From Pengzhenrongella frigida (GTDB taxonomy: Bacteria; Actinomycetota; Actinomycetes; Actinomycetales; Cellulomonadaceae), in the NCBI RefSeq assembly GCF_004168625.1, contig NZ_SDWW01000002.1, positions 62,001-126,000 of the forward strand: 64,000 nt of DNA, given 5' to 3'. The notes beneath the pieces were generated by a model. That model searched no databases and was not told the DNA's origin. It saw only the letters and a list, made by a program, of their open reading frames with translations. The position numbers were made by a program, and so were the translations under genes. Position 1 is the stretch's first letter. Every line of letters begins with the position of its first letter. Shown here one piece after another: positions 1 through 8,051 of this stretch.

Positions 1-227
1 TCGGATCGGTCCTGCCCGCTCGTCGGCATGATCTGCGAGGTATTGCCGACGGCCGGGAGCTTTCCAGTTCGTCCCCCCGGCGACCATCGACAACCCGGCA
101 CTTGATGACGACAGGAAAGCAGCCTCTCGCTGATGTCTGATAACCAGAGCAGGGCTGCGTTCCCGCCGTTCTGCTCTCGGCTCGCCGCGCCCGATTGCCC
201 AGCGCGAGCCGAGGCGCGCCTGGGCCG

Positions 228-698
228 TCAGCCGTCAGAGATTGCTTGACGTCCGGCGACAGGTTCGGTCGCCCCGTTCAGGTCGAGAAGCCCGGCGGTG
301 GTGGGCCGGAACCCGCAGGAGTCGCGGTAGAACGACCGCAGGTGCGGCTCGTAGTCGACGTGAAGCCATTGACAGCCAGCACGCTTGGCTTCGGCGGCCG
401 CAATGTGCACGAGCTGGCGACCGATCCGACGCCCTTGGTAGTCGGGATGGACGGTCGTGTCCAGGACGAACGCATGCCCCCCACCGTCCCAGGCGATGTT
501 GACGAAGCCCACGACGGCATCCTCGACGAAGGCGCAGACCCAGGTGAGGCTGTTGCGCTCCAACTGGCGCGACCACCGCCTTACGGACGTCGTGGCGACG
601 GCAAAGGCGCGGTTGTGCAGGTCACTCAAGACCTCGTCATCGACGTCGCAGCGCACCCGGAACACCACGTCAGCCTGCATGTACCCATGATCCCGCAC
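228..698 (-). CDS. GNAT-family N-acetyltransferase
   Basis: Likely acyl-CoA-dependent N-acetyltransferase of unknown substrate, 156 residues, the usual size of a single GNAT domain. The acetyl-CoA pyrophosphate loop is visible as QGRRIG at residues 88-93, preceded by the strand FVLDTTVHPDY. The C-terminal strand/helix (YRDSCGFRP) is also typical of the fold. The start used is a GTG; an in-frame ATG six codons later (680) would give a 150-residue protein beginning MQADVVF and is equally plausible. It stands alone near the window edge, with no operon partner in view, so the substrate cannot be inferred. Family assignment is firm, function is not. Confidence 0.75.
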   Translation of the reverse strand: MRDHGYMQADVVFRVRCDVDDEVLSDLHNRAFAVATTSVRRWSRQLERNSLTWVCAFVEDAVVGFVNIAWDGGGHAFVLDTTVHPDYQGRRIGRQLVHIAAAEAKRAGCQWLHVDYEPHLRSFYRDSCGFRPTTAGLLDLNGATEPVAGRQAISDG

Positions 699-1237
699 TG
701 GACCGTGGCGGCACAGGTGACCTGACGACAGAAGCAGACATCGGCCTCTCGAGAACTCACGACGGAGACGCTCGCGCGTCTTGCGGCGCCTTCATCGCTC
801 GCGAGTCATCGACGAACCGCCTCGGGCTGCACCTGGCACCCCCGCCGCCCAACAGCACCTTCTGCCACCTATGCGTCGTCCGCAGCGCGAGCGTAGGGGT
901 GTACACCCGTTGCGATCGGCCCGGTGATGACCCCTTCCGTGAGTGGAAAGAGGTCATCACTCGCGTTCGCGTTGCCTCGACTGCTCGTGCCGCCATCCGA
1001 CGAGTCACTTTGCCGAAACTTGGCCTGTGTGAGCAAGTCTGTTTGTATTCAGCCACGGTTCTAGCTCATGAGAGCCTGCCGAGTGAGCTCACCGGGGCGT
1101 TGAGGCACCTCAAAATGAGATGTTCATGCACTCGGTCGAGTCTGCGACGGCCAGCCGCCGCCCGCCCGGGCCGTGATCTCGGCCGAGCTCCCGAGCCGCG
1201 TTGCTACATTTTCGGGCTACACGGCGTCTCGGGACGA
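699..1237. other. Stretch without a convincing gene
   Basis: About 540 bases between the GNAT gene and the terminator of the tRNA array. Short open frames exist on both strands but none has a recognisable domain, a good ribosome binding site or a normal actinobacterial codon pattern, and the GC content dips in places (for example around 1020-1130). I see no repeat or RNA structure here. It may be decayed coding DNA or the upstream region of the GNAT gene. Confidence 0.5.
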
Positions 1238-1241
1238 CCGA

Positions 1242-1275
1242 AAAGGCCATCTCGGATCCCTCCGAAATGGCCTTT
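1242..1275 (-). terminator. Intrinsic terminator of the tRNA array
   Basis: Two 15-base arms (1242-1256 and 1261-1275) pair with a single mismatch around a 4-base loop. Read on the minus strand the hairpin ends in GGCCTTTTC, giving the expected U-tract. It lies just downstream of the minus-strand tRNA-Val gene and so ends the tRNA Gly-Cys-Val transcript. Confidence 0.85.
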
Positions 1276-1289
1276 GACCTGCGAAAACG

Positions 1290-1364
1290 TGGTGGGCGAT
1301 ACTGGGATCGAACCAGTGACCTCTTCCGTGTCAGGGAAGCGCGCTACCGCTGCGCCAATCGCCC
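1290..1364 (-). tRNA. tRNA-Val (GAC)
   Basis: Cloverleaf read on the minus strand: acceptor GGGCGAT pairs with ATCGCCC, the anticodon loop CTGACAC gives anticodon GAC, and the T-loop GGTTCGATCCC is canonical. The CCA end is encoded (1290-1292). Its sequence is very close to the tRNA-Val(CAC) gene at 4510-4584 on the other strand, the whole 3' part being identical. Confidence 0.95.
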
Positions 1365-1390
1365 GTGCATTTACCCATCAATCGATTGCG

Positions 1391-1461
1391 AGGTGGAGAC
1401 GGGATTCGAACCCGTGTGCACGGCTTTGCAGGCCGCTGCCTCGCCTCTCGGCCACTCCACC
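1391..1461 (-). tRNA. tRNA-Cys (GCA)
   Basis: Minus-strand cloverleaf with acceptor GGTGGAG/CTCCACC, anticodon loop CTGCAAA (anticodon GCA) and T-loop GGTTCGAATCC. No CCA is encoded. It sits between tRNA-Gly and tRNA-Val and is probably cotranscribed with them. Confidence 0.95.
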
Positions 1462-1517
1462 GTACGGCCCGACTCTCTCGCGAGCTCCGGGAAGCCGACC
1501 AAGAAATCCGACCACCG

Positions 1518-1589
1518 AGCGGATGACGGGATTCGAACCCGCGACCCTCACCTTGGCAAGGTGATGCTCTACCACTGAGCCACATCCGC
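1518..1589 (-). tRNA. tRNA-Gly (GCC)
   Basis: Minus-strand cloverleaf with acceptor GCGGATG/CATCCGC, anticodon loop TTGCCAA (anticodon GCC) and a canonical T-loop. First gene of the minus-strand Gly-Cys-Val array. No CCA is encoded. Confidence 0.95.
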
Positions 1590-1714
1590 ACGACCCTAGG
1601 AGGCGAGTCCGTTTCTGGACTCACTCCGCAGGGCGCGTCACAGACATTAGCCGACGTTCGGCGAGACTCCAACTGGACCGCCAGATCCGATCCGGAACGG
1701 CCACGGATCGGACC

Positions 1715-2917
1715 GTGGCATCTCGGTACGGTTGCCCGGTGCCCATCCCCCCCGAACCTTCTGAGTCTGCGGATCGGTCGATCGACGGCGGGTCGGCCTG
1801 GTTCGCGGGGGTGCGGGCACGCCGGGTGGTCGAGTGCGTCGATCTCGCCGCTCAGTCTGAGCGCGTGGCCTCCGGGGGCTTCTGGGCGGTCGTCGGCGAC
1901 TTCGAGGGGCCGGTGCGCGCGTGGCGGTTCGCCGAGGTGACGCGCGACCCGGGGCCGGGGGATCAGATCGCCCACCCGGCGGACGCCCAGCCGGCGTCGG
2001 GCACCTGGCGCGGCCCGGCGTCGTCGTCGTGGTCGACGTCCCTCGATCGCCCCACCTACCTGCGCGCCGTCGAGGCGGTCCGCGAGGAGGTCCGGGCCGG
2101 CCGGGTCTACCAGGCGAACATCTGTCGGGTGCTCACGGCCCCGCTGGCGGCGTCGCGCGGGGCCGACGGGACTCGGGGCGCTGAGCCCGACGCGGCCGCC
2201 CTGGGGCGGGTCCTGGCCGCGGGGAACCCCGCGCCGTATGCGGGCGGGGTGCACATCCCCGCGGCAACGGGCCTGCCCCCGGTGTGGGTGGTCACGGCGT
2301 CGCCCGAGCTCTACCTCCGGCTGGACGGCGACATGGTGACCTCCGCGCCGATCAAGGGCACCGGCATCACCGCGACCGACCTGCAGGGCAAGGATCGGGC
2401 GGAGAACGTGATGATCACCGACCTCGTGCGCAACGACCTGCAGCGGGTCTGCGCGCCCGGGACGGTCGAGGTCACCTCCCTGCTCCGGGTGGAGCAGCAT
2501 CCCGGGCTGGTCCATCTGGTCTCGACCGTCCAGGGGCGCCTGTCACCCGAGATCGCTCGCGCACCGGACCGGTGGGCCCGGATCCTCGACGCGACGTTCC
2601 CGCCCGGATCGGTGTCCGGCGCTCCGAAGAGCTCGGCGCTCCGAGTGATCGCCGCGCTCGAGACCGCACCCCGCGGTCCCTATTGCGGCGTGGTCGGCTG
2701 GATCGACGCGGACGCGGGCCGGGCCGAGCTGGCGGTCGGTATCCGGACGTTTTGGTGGCGGGCCGACGCCGCCGCCGGGTCGCGCACGACTCAGGGCGGC
2801 ACGCTGAGCTTCGGCACGGGGGCGGGGATCACGTGGGGGAGCGACCCCGCCGCCGAGTGGGCCGAGACCGAGCTCAAGGCGGATCGGCTGATCGCGCTCG
2901 CGTCGATGTCGGGCTGA
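1715..2917 (+). CDS. pabB: Aminodeoxychorismate synthase component I (chorismate-binding)
   Basis: Converts chorismate with ammonia to 4-amino-4-deoxychorismate, the first dedicated step to p-aminobenzoate and folate; normally paired with a PabA-type glutaminase, which is not in this window. The 400-residue protein is mostly the chorismate-binding domain. The segment SAPIKGTG carries Lys at about residue 214, the residue that marks PabB-type enzymes (anthranilate synthases have Ala there), and the signature PPGSVSGAPK lies near residue 296, followed by GPYCGVVGW. The start is a GTG. The next gene, pabC, performs the next step, which strongly supports PabB over TrpE or an isochorismate synthase. 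Confidence 0.88.
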   Translation: MASRYGCPVPIPPEPSESADRSIDGGSAWFAGVRARRVVECVDLAAQSERVASGGFWAVVGDFEGPVRAWRFAEVTRDPGPGDQIAHPADAQPASGTWRGPASSSWSTSLDRPTYLRAVEAVREEVRAGRVYQANICRVLTAPLAASRGADGTRGAEPDAAALGRVLAAGNPAPYAGGVHIPAATGLPPVWVVTASPELYLRLDGDMVTSAPIKGTGITATDLQGKDRAENVMITDLVRNDLQRVCAPGTVEVTSLLRVEQHPGLVHLVSTVQGRLSPEIARAPDRWARILDATFPPGSVSGAPKSSALRVIAALETAPRGPYCGVVGWIDADAGRAELAVGIRTFWWRADAAAGSRTTQGGTLSFGTGAGITWGSDPAAEWAETELKADRLIALASMSG

Positions 2918-3005
2918 CCCGCTCCGCAGAAGGTGGCCACCGTCCCGGGGTCGGGCCGCGGGCGATCGGTCCTGACCTGCGCAGCACGGCGCGCTCGATC
3001 TGGGC

Positions 3006-3018
3006 CACACTGGCCCGC
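3006..3018 (+). promoter_or_regulatory. Possible leaderless promoter of pabC
   Basis: CACACT at 3006-3011 lies 7 bases before the ATG of pabC. The spacing fits a -10 element whose transcript would start at the start codon. No ribosome binding site is visible. Weak on its own; the same layout recurs before several other genes here. Confidence 0.35.
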
Positions 3019-3894
3019 ATGGGAGTCGTGATCTGGTCAGACGGGAAGCTCCGAGACGAGCGCGAGGCGGTGGCGACCGCCGTCGACCACGGGTTGACGG
3101 TCGGGGACGGCGTGTTCGAGACGTGCGCGGTGATCGACGGGCGCGCGTTCGCGTTGACCCGCCACCTGCGCCGGCTGGCGCGCTCGGCCGCCGGCCTCGG
3201 CCTGGCGCCGCCGGACGAGGACGAGGTGCGGGCGGGGATCGACGCCGTGCTGGTTGCCGGCGGGCCCGAGCTCGGGCGGGTGCGCGTCACCGTGACGGCA
3301 GGGCCGGGGCCGCTCGGGTCGAACCGCGCGGCGCCAGGGGTGGCCCGGCAGACCGTTCTCGTGCTCGCGGGTCCGGGACCCCGGCCGGAGACGGTCCGGG
3401 TGGCGCGCGTGCCGTGGGTGCGCAACGAGCGCTCCGCGGTGGCCGGGCTCAAGACGACGTCGTACGCCGAGAACGTCGTGGCGCTCGCGTACGCCGTCGA
3501 ACGCGGGGCCGACGAGGCGCTGCTTGCCAACACGGTGGGTGACCTGTGCGAGGGCACCGGCTCCAACGTGTTCGTGGAGCGGGGCGGGGAGCTGCTCACG
3601 CCGATGCTGACGAGCGGTTGCCTGGCCGGGATCACCCGCGAGCTGATGCTCGAGTGGGGCCTCGAGGCGGGGCTGCCCGTCCGGGAGTCACGACCGGGGG
3701 AGCTCCCGTTCACGGTGCTGGAGGAGGTGCTGGACCACGGGCGCGACGGCGGGACGCGGCTCGCGCTGAGCTCGAGCGTGCGCAATCTCGTGCCGGTGGT
3801 GAACCTCGACGGGGTCGAGATCGCGGCCGGACCGCTCAGCCTCCAGGCGCAGCGCCTGTTCCAGGCGAAGGTCGCCGAGGGGATCGACCCGTAG
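3019..3894 (+). CDS. pabC: 4-amino-4-deoxychorismate lyase (class IV aminotransferase fold)
   Basis: PLP enzyme that releases pyruvate from 4-amino-4-deoxychorismate to form p-aminobenzoate. The 291-residue protein has the fold-type IV pattern: an N-terminal VDHGLTVGDGVFET, the LKTTSY segment whose Lys (about residue 145) is the likely PLP Schiff-base lysine, and EGTGSNVFVE, which binds the PLP phosphate. The open frame continues upstream to 2284, but that extension lies inside pabB in another frame; the ATG at 3019 gives the normal family length. It follows pabB by about 100 bases on the same strand. Members of the fold include branched-chain aminotransferases, but length and context favour PabC. 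Confidence 0.85.
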   Translation: MGVVIWSDGKLRDEREAVATAVDHGLTVGDGVFETCAVIDGRAFALTRHLRRLARSAAGLGLAPPDEDEVRAGIDAVLVAGGPELGRVRVTVTAGPGPLGSNRAAPGVARQTVLVLAGPGPRPETVRVARVPWVRNERSAVAGLKTTSYAENVVALAYAVERGADEALLANTVGDLCEGTGSNVFVERGGELLTPMLTSGCLAGITRELMLEWGLEAGLPVRESRPGELPFTVLEEVLDHGRDGGTRLALSSSVRNLVPVVNLDGVEIAAGPLSLQAQRLFQAKVAEGIDP

Positions 3895-3904
3895 GGCCGG
3901 ACGG

Positions 3905-4333
3905 TCAGGCGGTCAGCAGCGCCGCGATCAGGCGGCTGATCTCCGGGTCCATCCGAGTGCTCTCGGCGCCGAACGGCACGAGCTGCTGGGTGGTCGCGAC
4001 GAACCGCTCGACGGGTTCGGCCGGTGCGGCCAGGAGAGCGTCGCCCTCGACGCCGCTCAGAGAGATCAGGACGTAGGTCGGGTCGGCGTCGCGCCACACC
4101 CGGACGTCGCCGGTGCCCGCGGGCGACTCCTGGGTCGCCGCGAGCCCCTGGGCCAGCAGCTCGCGGCCCACGAGCCACGTCGACATGGAGTGGGGGCCCG
4201 TGAACGCGGCGCGCACGGTGTACGGGTCGGACGCCCGGAAACCGAGTTCGGCTGTGACCCCGAGCACAGTTGCGTCGGACAGAACCAGCTGCATGGTGAC
4301 GACTTCCACCACATCGAACGGCCGTGGGGCCAT
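3905..4333 (-). CDS. SsgA-family sporulation/cell-division regulator
   Basis: SsgA-like proteins are actinobacterial proteins known in Streptomyces to control where septa form (SsgB recruits FtsZ). This 142-residue protein matches the family over its whole length: an N-terminal strand pattern MQLVLSDATVLGVTAELGF, ASDPYTVRAAF, a WLVGRELLAQGL helix, the hallmark GTGDVRVW (here followed by Arg instead of Pro), and a C-terminal helix. The start at 4333 is preferred over an upstream in-frame ATG (4408) because AAAGGAGG lies 7 bases before it. It is convergent with pabC. In a probably non-sporulating host it is more likely a division-site factor. An inverted-repeat operator candidate lies just upstream (4355-4384). 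Confidence 0.88.
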   Translation of the reverse strand: MAPRPFDVVEVVTMQLVLSDATVLGVTAELGFRASDPYTVRAAFTGPHSMSTWLVGRELLAQGLAATQESPAGTGDVRVWRDADPTYVLISLSGVEGDALLAAPAEPVERFVATTQQLVPFGAESTRMDPEISRLIAALLTA

Positions 4334-4354
4334 GCGCGGCCTCCTTTTCGCTTC

Positions 4355-4384
4355 CTCGCAGGATAGATGCCTGCGAGCTCGCAG
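4355..4384. promoter_or_regulatory. Inverted-repeat operator candidate before the SsgA-family gene
   Basis: Three half-sites CTCGCAG/CTGCGAG occur within 30 bases. CTCGCAGG (4355-4362) and CCTGCGAG (4370-4377) form a perfect inverted repeat with a 7-base spacer, and 4371-4384 is a perfect 14-base palindrome. The spacer read on the minus strand holds TATCCT, a possible -10 box for the SsgA-family gene, so a bound regulator would block its promoter. Confidence 0.5.
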
Positions 4385-4509
4385 CGTCCTGATGGTCAGG
4401 TGATTCACCCAGTCGCGCGAGGCGACCGAGCGTCAGTTCGGAAAATCCAGTTTCGTTCGATAACCTTCTGCAAGACGTCCTGCGAAGCGAGCTTGTGGCT
4501 GAGCCTGAC

Positions 4510-4584
4510 GGGCGATTGGCTCAGCGGTAGAGCGCCTCGTTCACACCGAGGAGGTCACTGGTTCGATCCCAGTATCGCCCACCA
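4510..4584 (+). tRNA. tRNA-Val (CAC)
   Basis: Plus-strand cloverleaf: acceptor GGGCGAT/ATCGCCC, anticodon loop TTCACAC (anticodon CAC), T-loop GGTTCGATCCC and encoded CCA (4582-4584). Near-copy of tRNA-Val(GAC) at 1290-1364 in opposite orientation. Confidence 0.95.
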
Positions 4585-4803
4585 CCCCCACCCCCGCTCG
4601 TCACCCGATCAGGGGTGGACAGCGGCGGGACGAAATCGGTCGATGTCGTCCTCGCAGGTCAGCCACCGCGCGCCAGTGCCTGCTGCACCCCGCACAGCGA
4701 CGCGGCCGCGAGATTCGCACCACCCGAACGGCCCTGCGCAATGCGTCGGTAGCATCGTCGGTGCGTCCGGAGCGGGCGCATGACGACCGCAAGGAGCCCC
4801 ACT

Positions 4804-6828
4804 GTGTCTGCCGTGTCCGCAGAGCCCCTGTCTCTCACCGTCGACGGAGCGCCGGTCACGGTGGAGGCGGGCACGACGGGAGCGGATCTCTACCCCGGCC
4901 GCCGCGACGTCGTCGTCGTGCGGGTCGACGGGGAGCTGCGCGACCTGCACCTGCCGGTCGAGGCCGGCACCGTCGTCGAAGGTGTGACGATCGACTCACC
5001 CGACGGCCTCGCGGTTCTCCGCCACTCGACCGCGCACGTGCTCGCGCAGGCCGTCCAGCAGCTGCACCCGAGCGCCAAGCTGGGCATCGGCCCGCCGATC
5101 ACCGACGGCTTCTACTACGACTTCGACGTCGAGACCCCGTTCACCCCCGAGGACCTCAAGGCCCTCGAGAAGGTCATGCAGCGGATCGTCAAGGACGGCC
5201 AGACCTTCCACCGCTGGGACGTCACCGAGGCGCAGGCGCACGCCGAGCTCGCCGCGGAGCCGTACAAGCTCGAGCTGATCGGCCTCAAGGGGACCGGGGC
5301 GTCCACGACGGCCGAGGACGAGGCCTCGAGCGTCGAGGTCGGCCTCGGGGGCCTGAGCATCTACCAGAACCTCAAGCGCGACGGCGCCGTCGTGTGGCAA
5401 GACCTGTGCCGCGGGCCGCACCTGCCGAGCACCAAGCTCATCGCGAACGGTTTCCAGCTCACCCGCAGCGCCGCGGCCTACTGGCGCGGTTCGGAGAAGA
5501 ACCCCCAGCTCCAGCGGGTCTACGGCACGGCGTGGCCGACCAAGGACGAGCTGCGCGCCCACCTGGAGCGGATCGCCGAGGCCGAGCGCCGCGACCACCG
5601 CCGGATCGGCCTCGAGCTGGACCTGTTCTCCTTCCCGGAGGAGCTCGGCTCCGGCCTGCCGGTCTTCCACCCCAAGGGCGGGATCATCCGCAAGGAGATG
5701 GAGGACTACTCGCGCGCCAAGCACCTCGAGGCCGGGTACTCGTTCGTCAACACCCCGCACATCACCAAGGGCCACCTCTACGAGATCTCGGGGCACCTGG
5801 ACTGGTACCGCGACGGCATGTTCCCCCCCATGCACGTCGATGCCGAGCTCAACGAGGACGGCACCGTGCGCAAGGCGGGCCAGGACTACTACCTCAAGCC
5901 GATGAACTGCCCGATGCACAACCTGATCTTCTCGTCCCGCGGCCGGTCCTACCGCGAGCTCCCGCTGCGGCTGTTCGAGTTCGGCTCGGTGTACCGCTAC
6001 GAGAAGTCCGGCGTGATCCACGGCCTGACCCGCGTGCGGGGCATGACCCAGGACGACGCGCACATCTACTGCACGCGCGATCAGATGAAGGACGAGCTCA
6101 CCAAGACCCTGCAGTTCGTGCTGGACCTGCTCAAGGACTACGGGCTCGACGACTTCTACCTCGAGCTGTCGACCCGCGACCCCGCGAAGTCGGTGGGGAG
6201 CGAGGAGATCTGGGACGAGGCGACCCGCACGCTCGAGGAGGTCGCGACGGCGTCGGGCCTGGAGCTCGTGCCGGACCCCGAGGGGGCGGCGTTCTACGGC
6301 CCGAAGATCTCGGTCCAGGCCCGCGACGCCATCGGGCGCACGTGGCAGATGTCCACCATCCAGCTCGACTTCAACCTGCCCGAGCGGTTCGAGCTCGAGT
6401 ACACCGCGAGCGACGGGTCGCGCCAGCGCCCGGTGATGATCCACCGCGCCCTGTTCGGCTCGGTCGAGCGGTTCTTCGCCGTGCTCACCGAGCACTACGC
6501 CGGCGCCTTCCCGGCGTGGCTCGCACCCGTCCAGGTCGTGGCCGTGCCTGTCGCCGAGCCGTTCAACGACTACCTGGCCGACGTCGTCGCGCAGCTGCGG
6601 GCGCAGGGCATCCGCGCCGACCTCGACCTCAGCGAGGACCGGTTCGGCAAGAAGATCCGCACCGCGAGCACGCAGAAGATCCCGTTCGTGCTGATCGCCG
6701 GTGGCGAGGACGTCGAGGCGGGCGCGGTCTCGTTCCGCTACCGCGACGGCCGCCAGGACAACGGCGTGCCGATCGCCGAGGCGATCGAACGGATCGTCGG
6801 CGCCGTGCGCGCCCGCGTCCAGGTCTGA
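4804..6828 (+). CDS. thrS: Threonyl-tRNA synthetase
   Basis: Charges tRNA-Thr with threonine in the cytoplasm. The 674-residue protein shows the TGS domain at the N terminus, the editing domain ([10 protein letters not shown], and CRGPHL further on), the class II catalytic core ([22 protein letters not shown]) and a C-terminal anticodon-binding domain. The GTG at 4804 is chosen because AAGGAG lies 7 bases upstream; an ATG at 4780 in frame would add eight residues and would place that Shine-Dalgarno inside the gene. TAGCAT at 4750-4755 is a likely -10 box. It is the first gene of a run continuing into HIT-pgsA-patA-pimA. Confidence 0.97.
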   Translation: MSAVSAEPLSLTVDGAPVTVEAGTTGADLYPGRRDVVVVRVDGELRDLHLPVEAGTVVEGVTIDSPDGLAVLRHSTAHVLAQAVQQLHPSAKLGIGPPITDGFYYDFDVETPFTPEDLKALEKVMQRIVKDGQTFHRWDVTEAQAHAELAAEPYKLELIGLKGTGASTTAEDEASSVEVGLGGLSIYQNLKRDGAVVWQDLCRGPHLPSTKLIANGFQLTRSAAAYWRGSEKNPQLQRVYGTAWPTKDELRAHLERIAEAERRDHRRIGLELDLFSFPEELGSGLPVFHPKGGIIRKEMEDYSRAKHLEAGYSFVNTPHITKGHLYEISGHLDWYRDGMFPPMHVDAELNEDGTVRKAGQDYYLKPMNCPMHNLIFSSRGRSYRELPLRLFEFGSVYRYEKSGVIHGLTRVRGMTQDDAHIYCTRDQMKDELTKTLQFVLDLLKDYGLDDFYLELSTRDPAKSVGSEEIWDEATRTLEEVATASGLELVPDPEGAAFYGPKISVQARDAIGRTWQMSTIQLDFNLPERFELEYTASDGSRQRPVMIHRALFGSVERFFAVLTEHYAGAFPAWLAPVQVVAVPVAEPFNDYLADVVAQLRAQGIRADLDLSEDRFGKKIRTASTQKIPFVLIAGGEDVEAGAVSFRYRDGRQDNGVPIAEAIERIVGAVRARVQV

Positions 6829-6835
6829 GGCCGCG

Positions 6836-7435
6836 GTGATCGGCTCGGACGACGCCTCCGCGCTGGGCCTTGCGTTCGAGGCCAGCGCGGGGCACCCCGG
6901 GGAGTCGGACGGGTTCGAGCGACTCTGGACACCGCACCGGATGGCCTACATCGGCGGTCAGGACCGCCCGGTCGGCGACCAGGCCGAGGTCGACCAGTGC
7001 CCGTTCTGCCGGGCACCGACCCTCGACGACGTCGACGGGCTCATCGTCGCCCGGGGCCGCAGCGCGTACGTGGTGCTCAACCTGTACCCGTACAACCCCG
7101 GCCACCTGCTGGTCGTGCCCTACCGGCACATCGCCGACTACACCGACCTCACCGCCGAGGAGACCGCCGACGTCGCGGAGCTGACGCAGACCGCGATGCG
7201 GGTCGAGCGCGCCGTGGCGGGGCCGCACGGCTTCAACCTGGGCATGAACCAGGGGTCGGCCGCCGGCGCGGGCATCGCGGCGCACCTGCACCAGCACGTG
7301 GTGCCCCGGTGGTCCGGCGACGCCAACTTCCTGCCGATCGTGGGTCGCACCAAGGCGATGCCCGAGCTGCTCGGCGACACGCGCGACCGCCTCGCGGCGG
7401 CCTGGCCCACCCCTGGGCCGGGAACGAAGGGATGA
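6836..7435 (+). CDS. HIT-family nucleotide hydrolase/phosphorylase (Ap4A phosphorylase-like)
   Basis: Histidine-triad protein of 199 residues, in actinobacteria related to the diadenosine tetraphosphate phosphorylase of M. tuberculosis (Rv2613c), which lies in the same place after thrS. The triad HLHQHVVPRW is clear, as are NLYPYNPGHLLVVP and FNLGMNQG that build the nucleotide pocket; a CPFC pair near residue 50 could bind zinc. The GTG at 6836 gives the family length and a start 7 bases after the thrS stop. It is followed at 7 bases by pgsA. Placement between an aminoacyl-tRNA synthetase, which makes Ap4A as a side product, and lipid genes is conserved. Confidence 0.88.
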   Translation: MIGSDDASALGLAFEASAGHPGESDGFERLWTPHRMAYIGGQDRPVGDQAEVDQCPFCRAPTLDDVDGLIVARGRSAYVVLNLYPYNPGHLLVVPYRHIADYTDLTAEETADVAELTQTAMRVERAVAGPHGFNLGMNQGSAAGAGIAAHLHQHVVPRWSGDANFLPIVGRTKAMPELLGDTRDRLAAAWPTPGPGTKG

Positions 7436-7442
7436 TCACGTC

Positions 7443-8051
7443 GTGCTGAACCGTTTTCGCGGCCTGATGACGAAAGTCATGACGCCGATCGCCGACCTCC
7501 TGCTGCGCCGGGGGATCACGCCCGATGCCGTCACCATCACCGGCACGCTCGCCGTCGTGGTGACCGCGCTGTGGCTCTACCCGACCGGTCACCTGCTCGC
7601 GGGCACCCTCGTGATCGCGGTGTTCGTCCTGACGGACTCGCTCGACGGCACGATGGCGCGTCGGTCCGGCCGTTCGAGCAGCTGGGGGGCGTTCCTCGAC
7701 TCGACGCTCGACCGGTTCGCCGACGCCGCGATCTTCGCCGGCCTGGTGCTGTGGTTCTTCGGGCCCGGTGACGACCGGCTCACGGGCACGCTCGCGCTGG
7801 CCTGCCTCGTGCTCGGGTCGATCGTGCCGTACGCGCGGGCCCGCGCCGAGGGGCTGGGGATGACCGCCGCGATCGGGATCGCCGAGCGCGCCGACCGGCT
7901 GCTCGCGGTCCTGCTCGCCACCGCGCTGGTCGGGTTCGGGCTGCCGCCGGTCGTGCTCACGGTCACGCTCGCCCTCCTCGCCGTCGCGAGCGCCGTGACG
8001 ATCGTGCAGCGGATGGCGACCGTCCGGCGCCAGGCCGGGGCGAGCGCGTGA
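7443..8051 (+). CDS. pgsA: Phosphatidylinositol phosphate synthase (CDP-alcohol phosphatidyltransferase)
   Basis: Integral membrane enzyme that joins CDP-diacylglycerol and inositol phosphate to make phosphatidylinositol phosphate, precursor of the PI mannosides. The 202-residue protein has the full CDP-alcohol phosphotransferase signature, D-G-x2-A-R-x8-G-x3-D-x3-D, starting at DGTMAR (about residue 62), and several hydrophobic helices. Start is GTG. The downstream mannolipid genes and conserved synteny point to inositol phosphate rather than glycerol phosphate as acceptor. It overlaps the next gene by 4 bases. Confidence 0.9.
   Translation: MLNRFRGLMTKVMTPIADLLLRRGITPDAVTITGTLAVVVTALWLYPTGHLLAGTLVIAVFVLTDSLDGTMARRSGRSSSWGAFLDSTLDRFADAAIFAGLVLWFFGPGDDRLTGTLALACLVLGSIVPYARARAEGLGMTAAIGIAERADRLLAVLLATALVGFGLPPVVLTVTLALLAVASAVTIVQRMATVRRQAGASA

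Noticed and set aside
757-1056. 99-residue minus-strand frame
   Set aside because: No domain, no ribosome binding site, unusual codon use and no neighbour in operon.
899-1578. Open frames of 125-221 residues crossing the tRNA array
   Set aside because: They are translations of tRNA-Gly, tRNA-Cys and tRNA-Val sequence; the peptides (for example VAERRGSGLQSRAHGFESRLH on the minus strand, in part) are well-known artefacts.
4585-4803. Riboswitch or T-box before thrS
   Set aside because: No T-box sequence or specifier structure is visible; the -10 at 4750 leaves a leader too short for one.
4996-6495. 499-residue frame antisense to thrS, and similar long antisense frames (21146-23311, 46202-49165, 38831-41452, 52319-54178)
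   Set aside because: High-GC genes leave the opposite strand free of stops. The protein compositions (Arg/Gly/Val/His-rich) lack any domain, and the sense genes are unambiguous.
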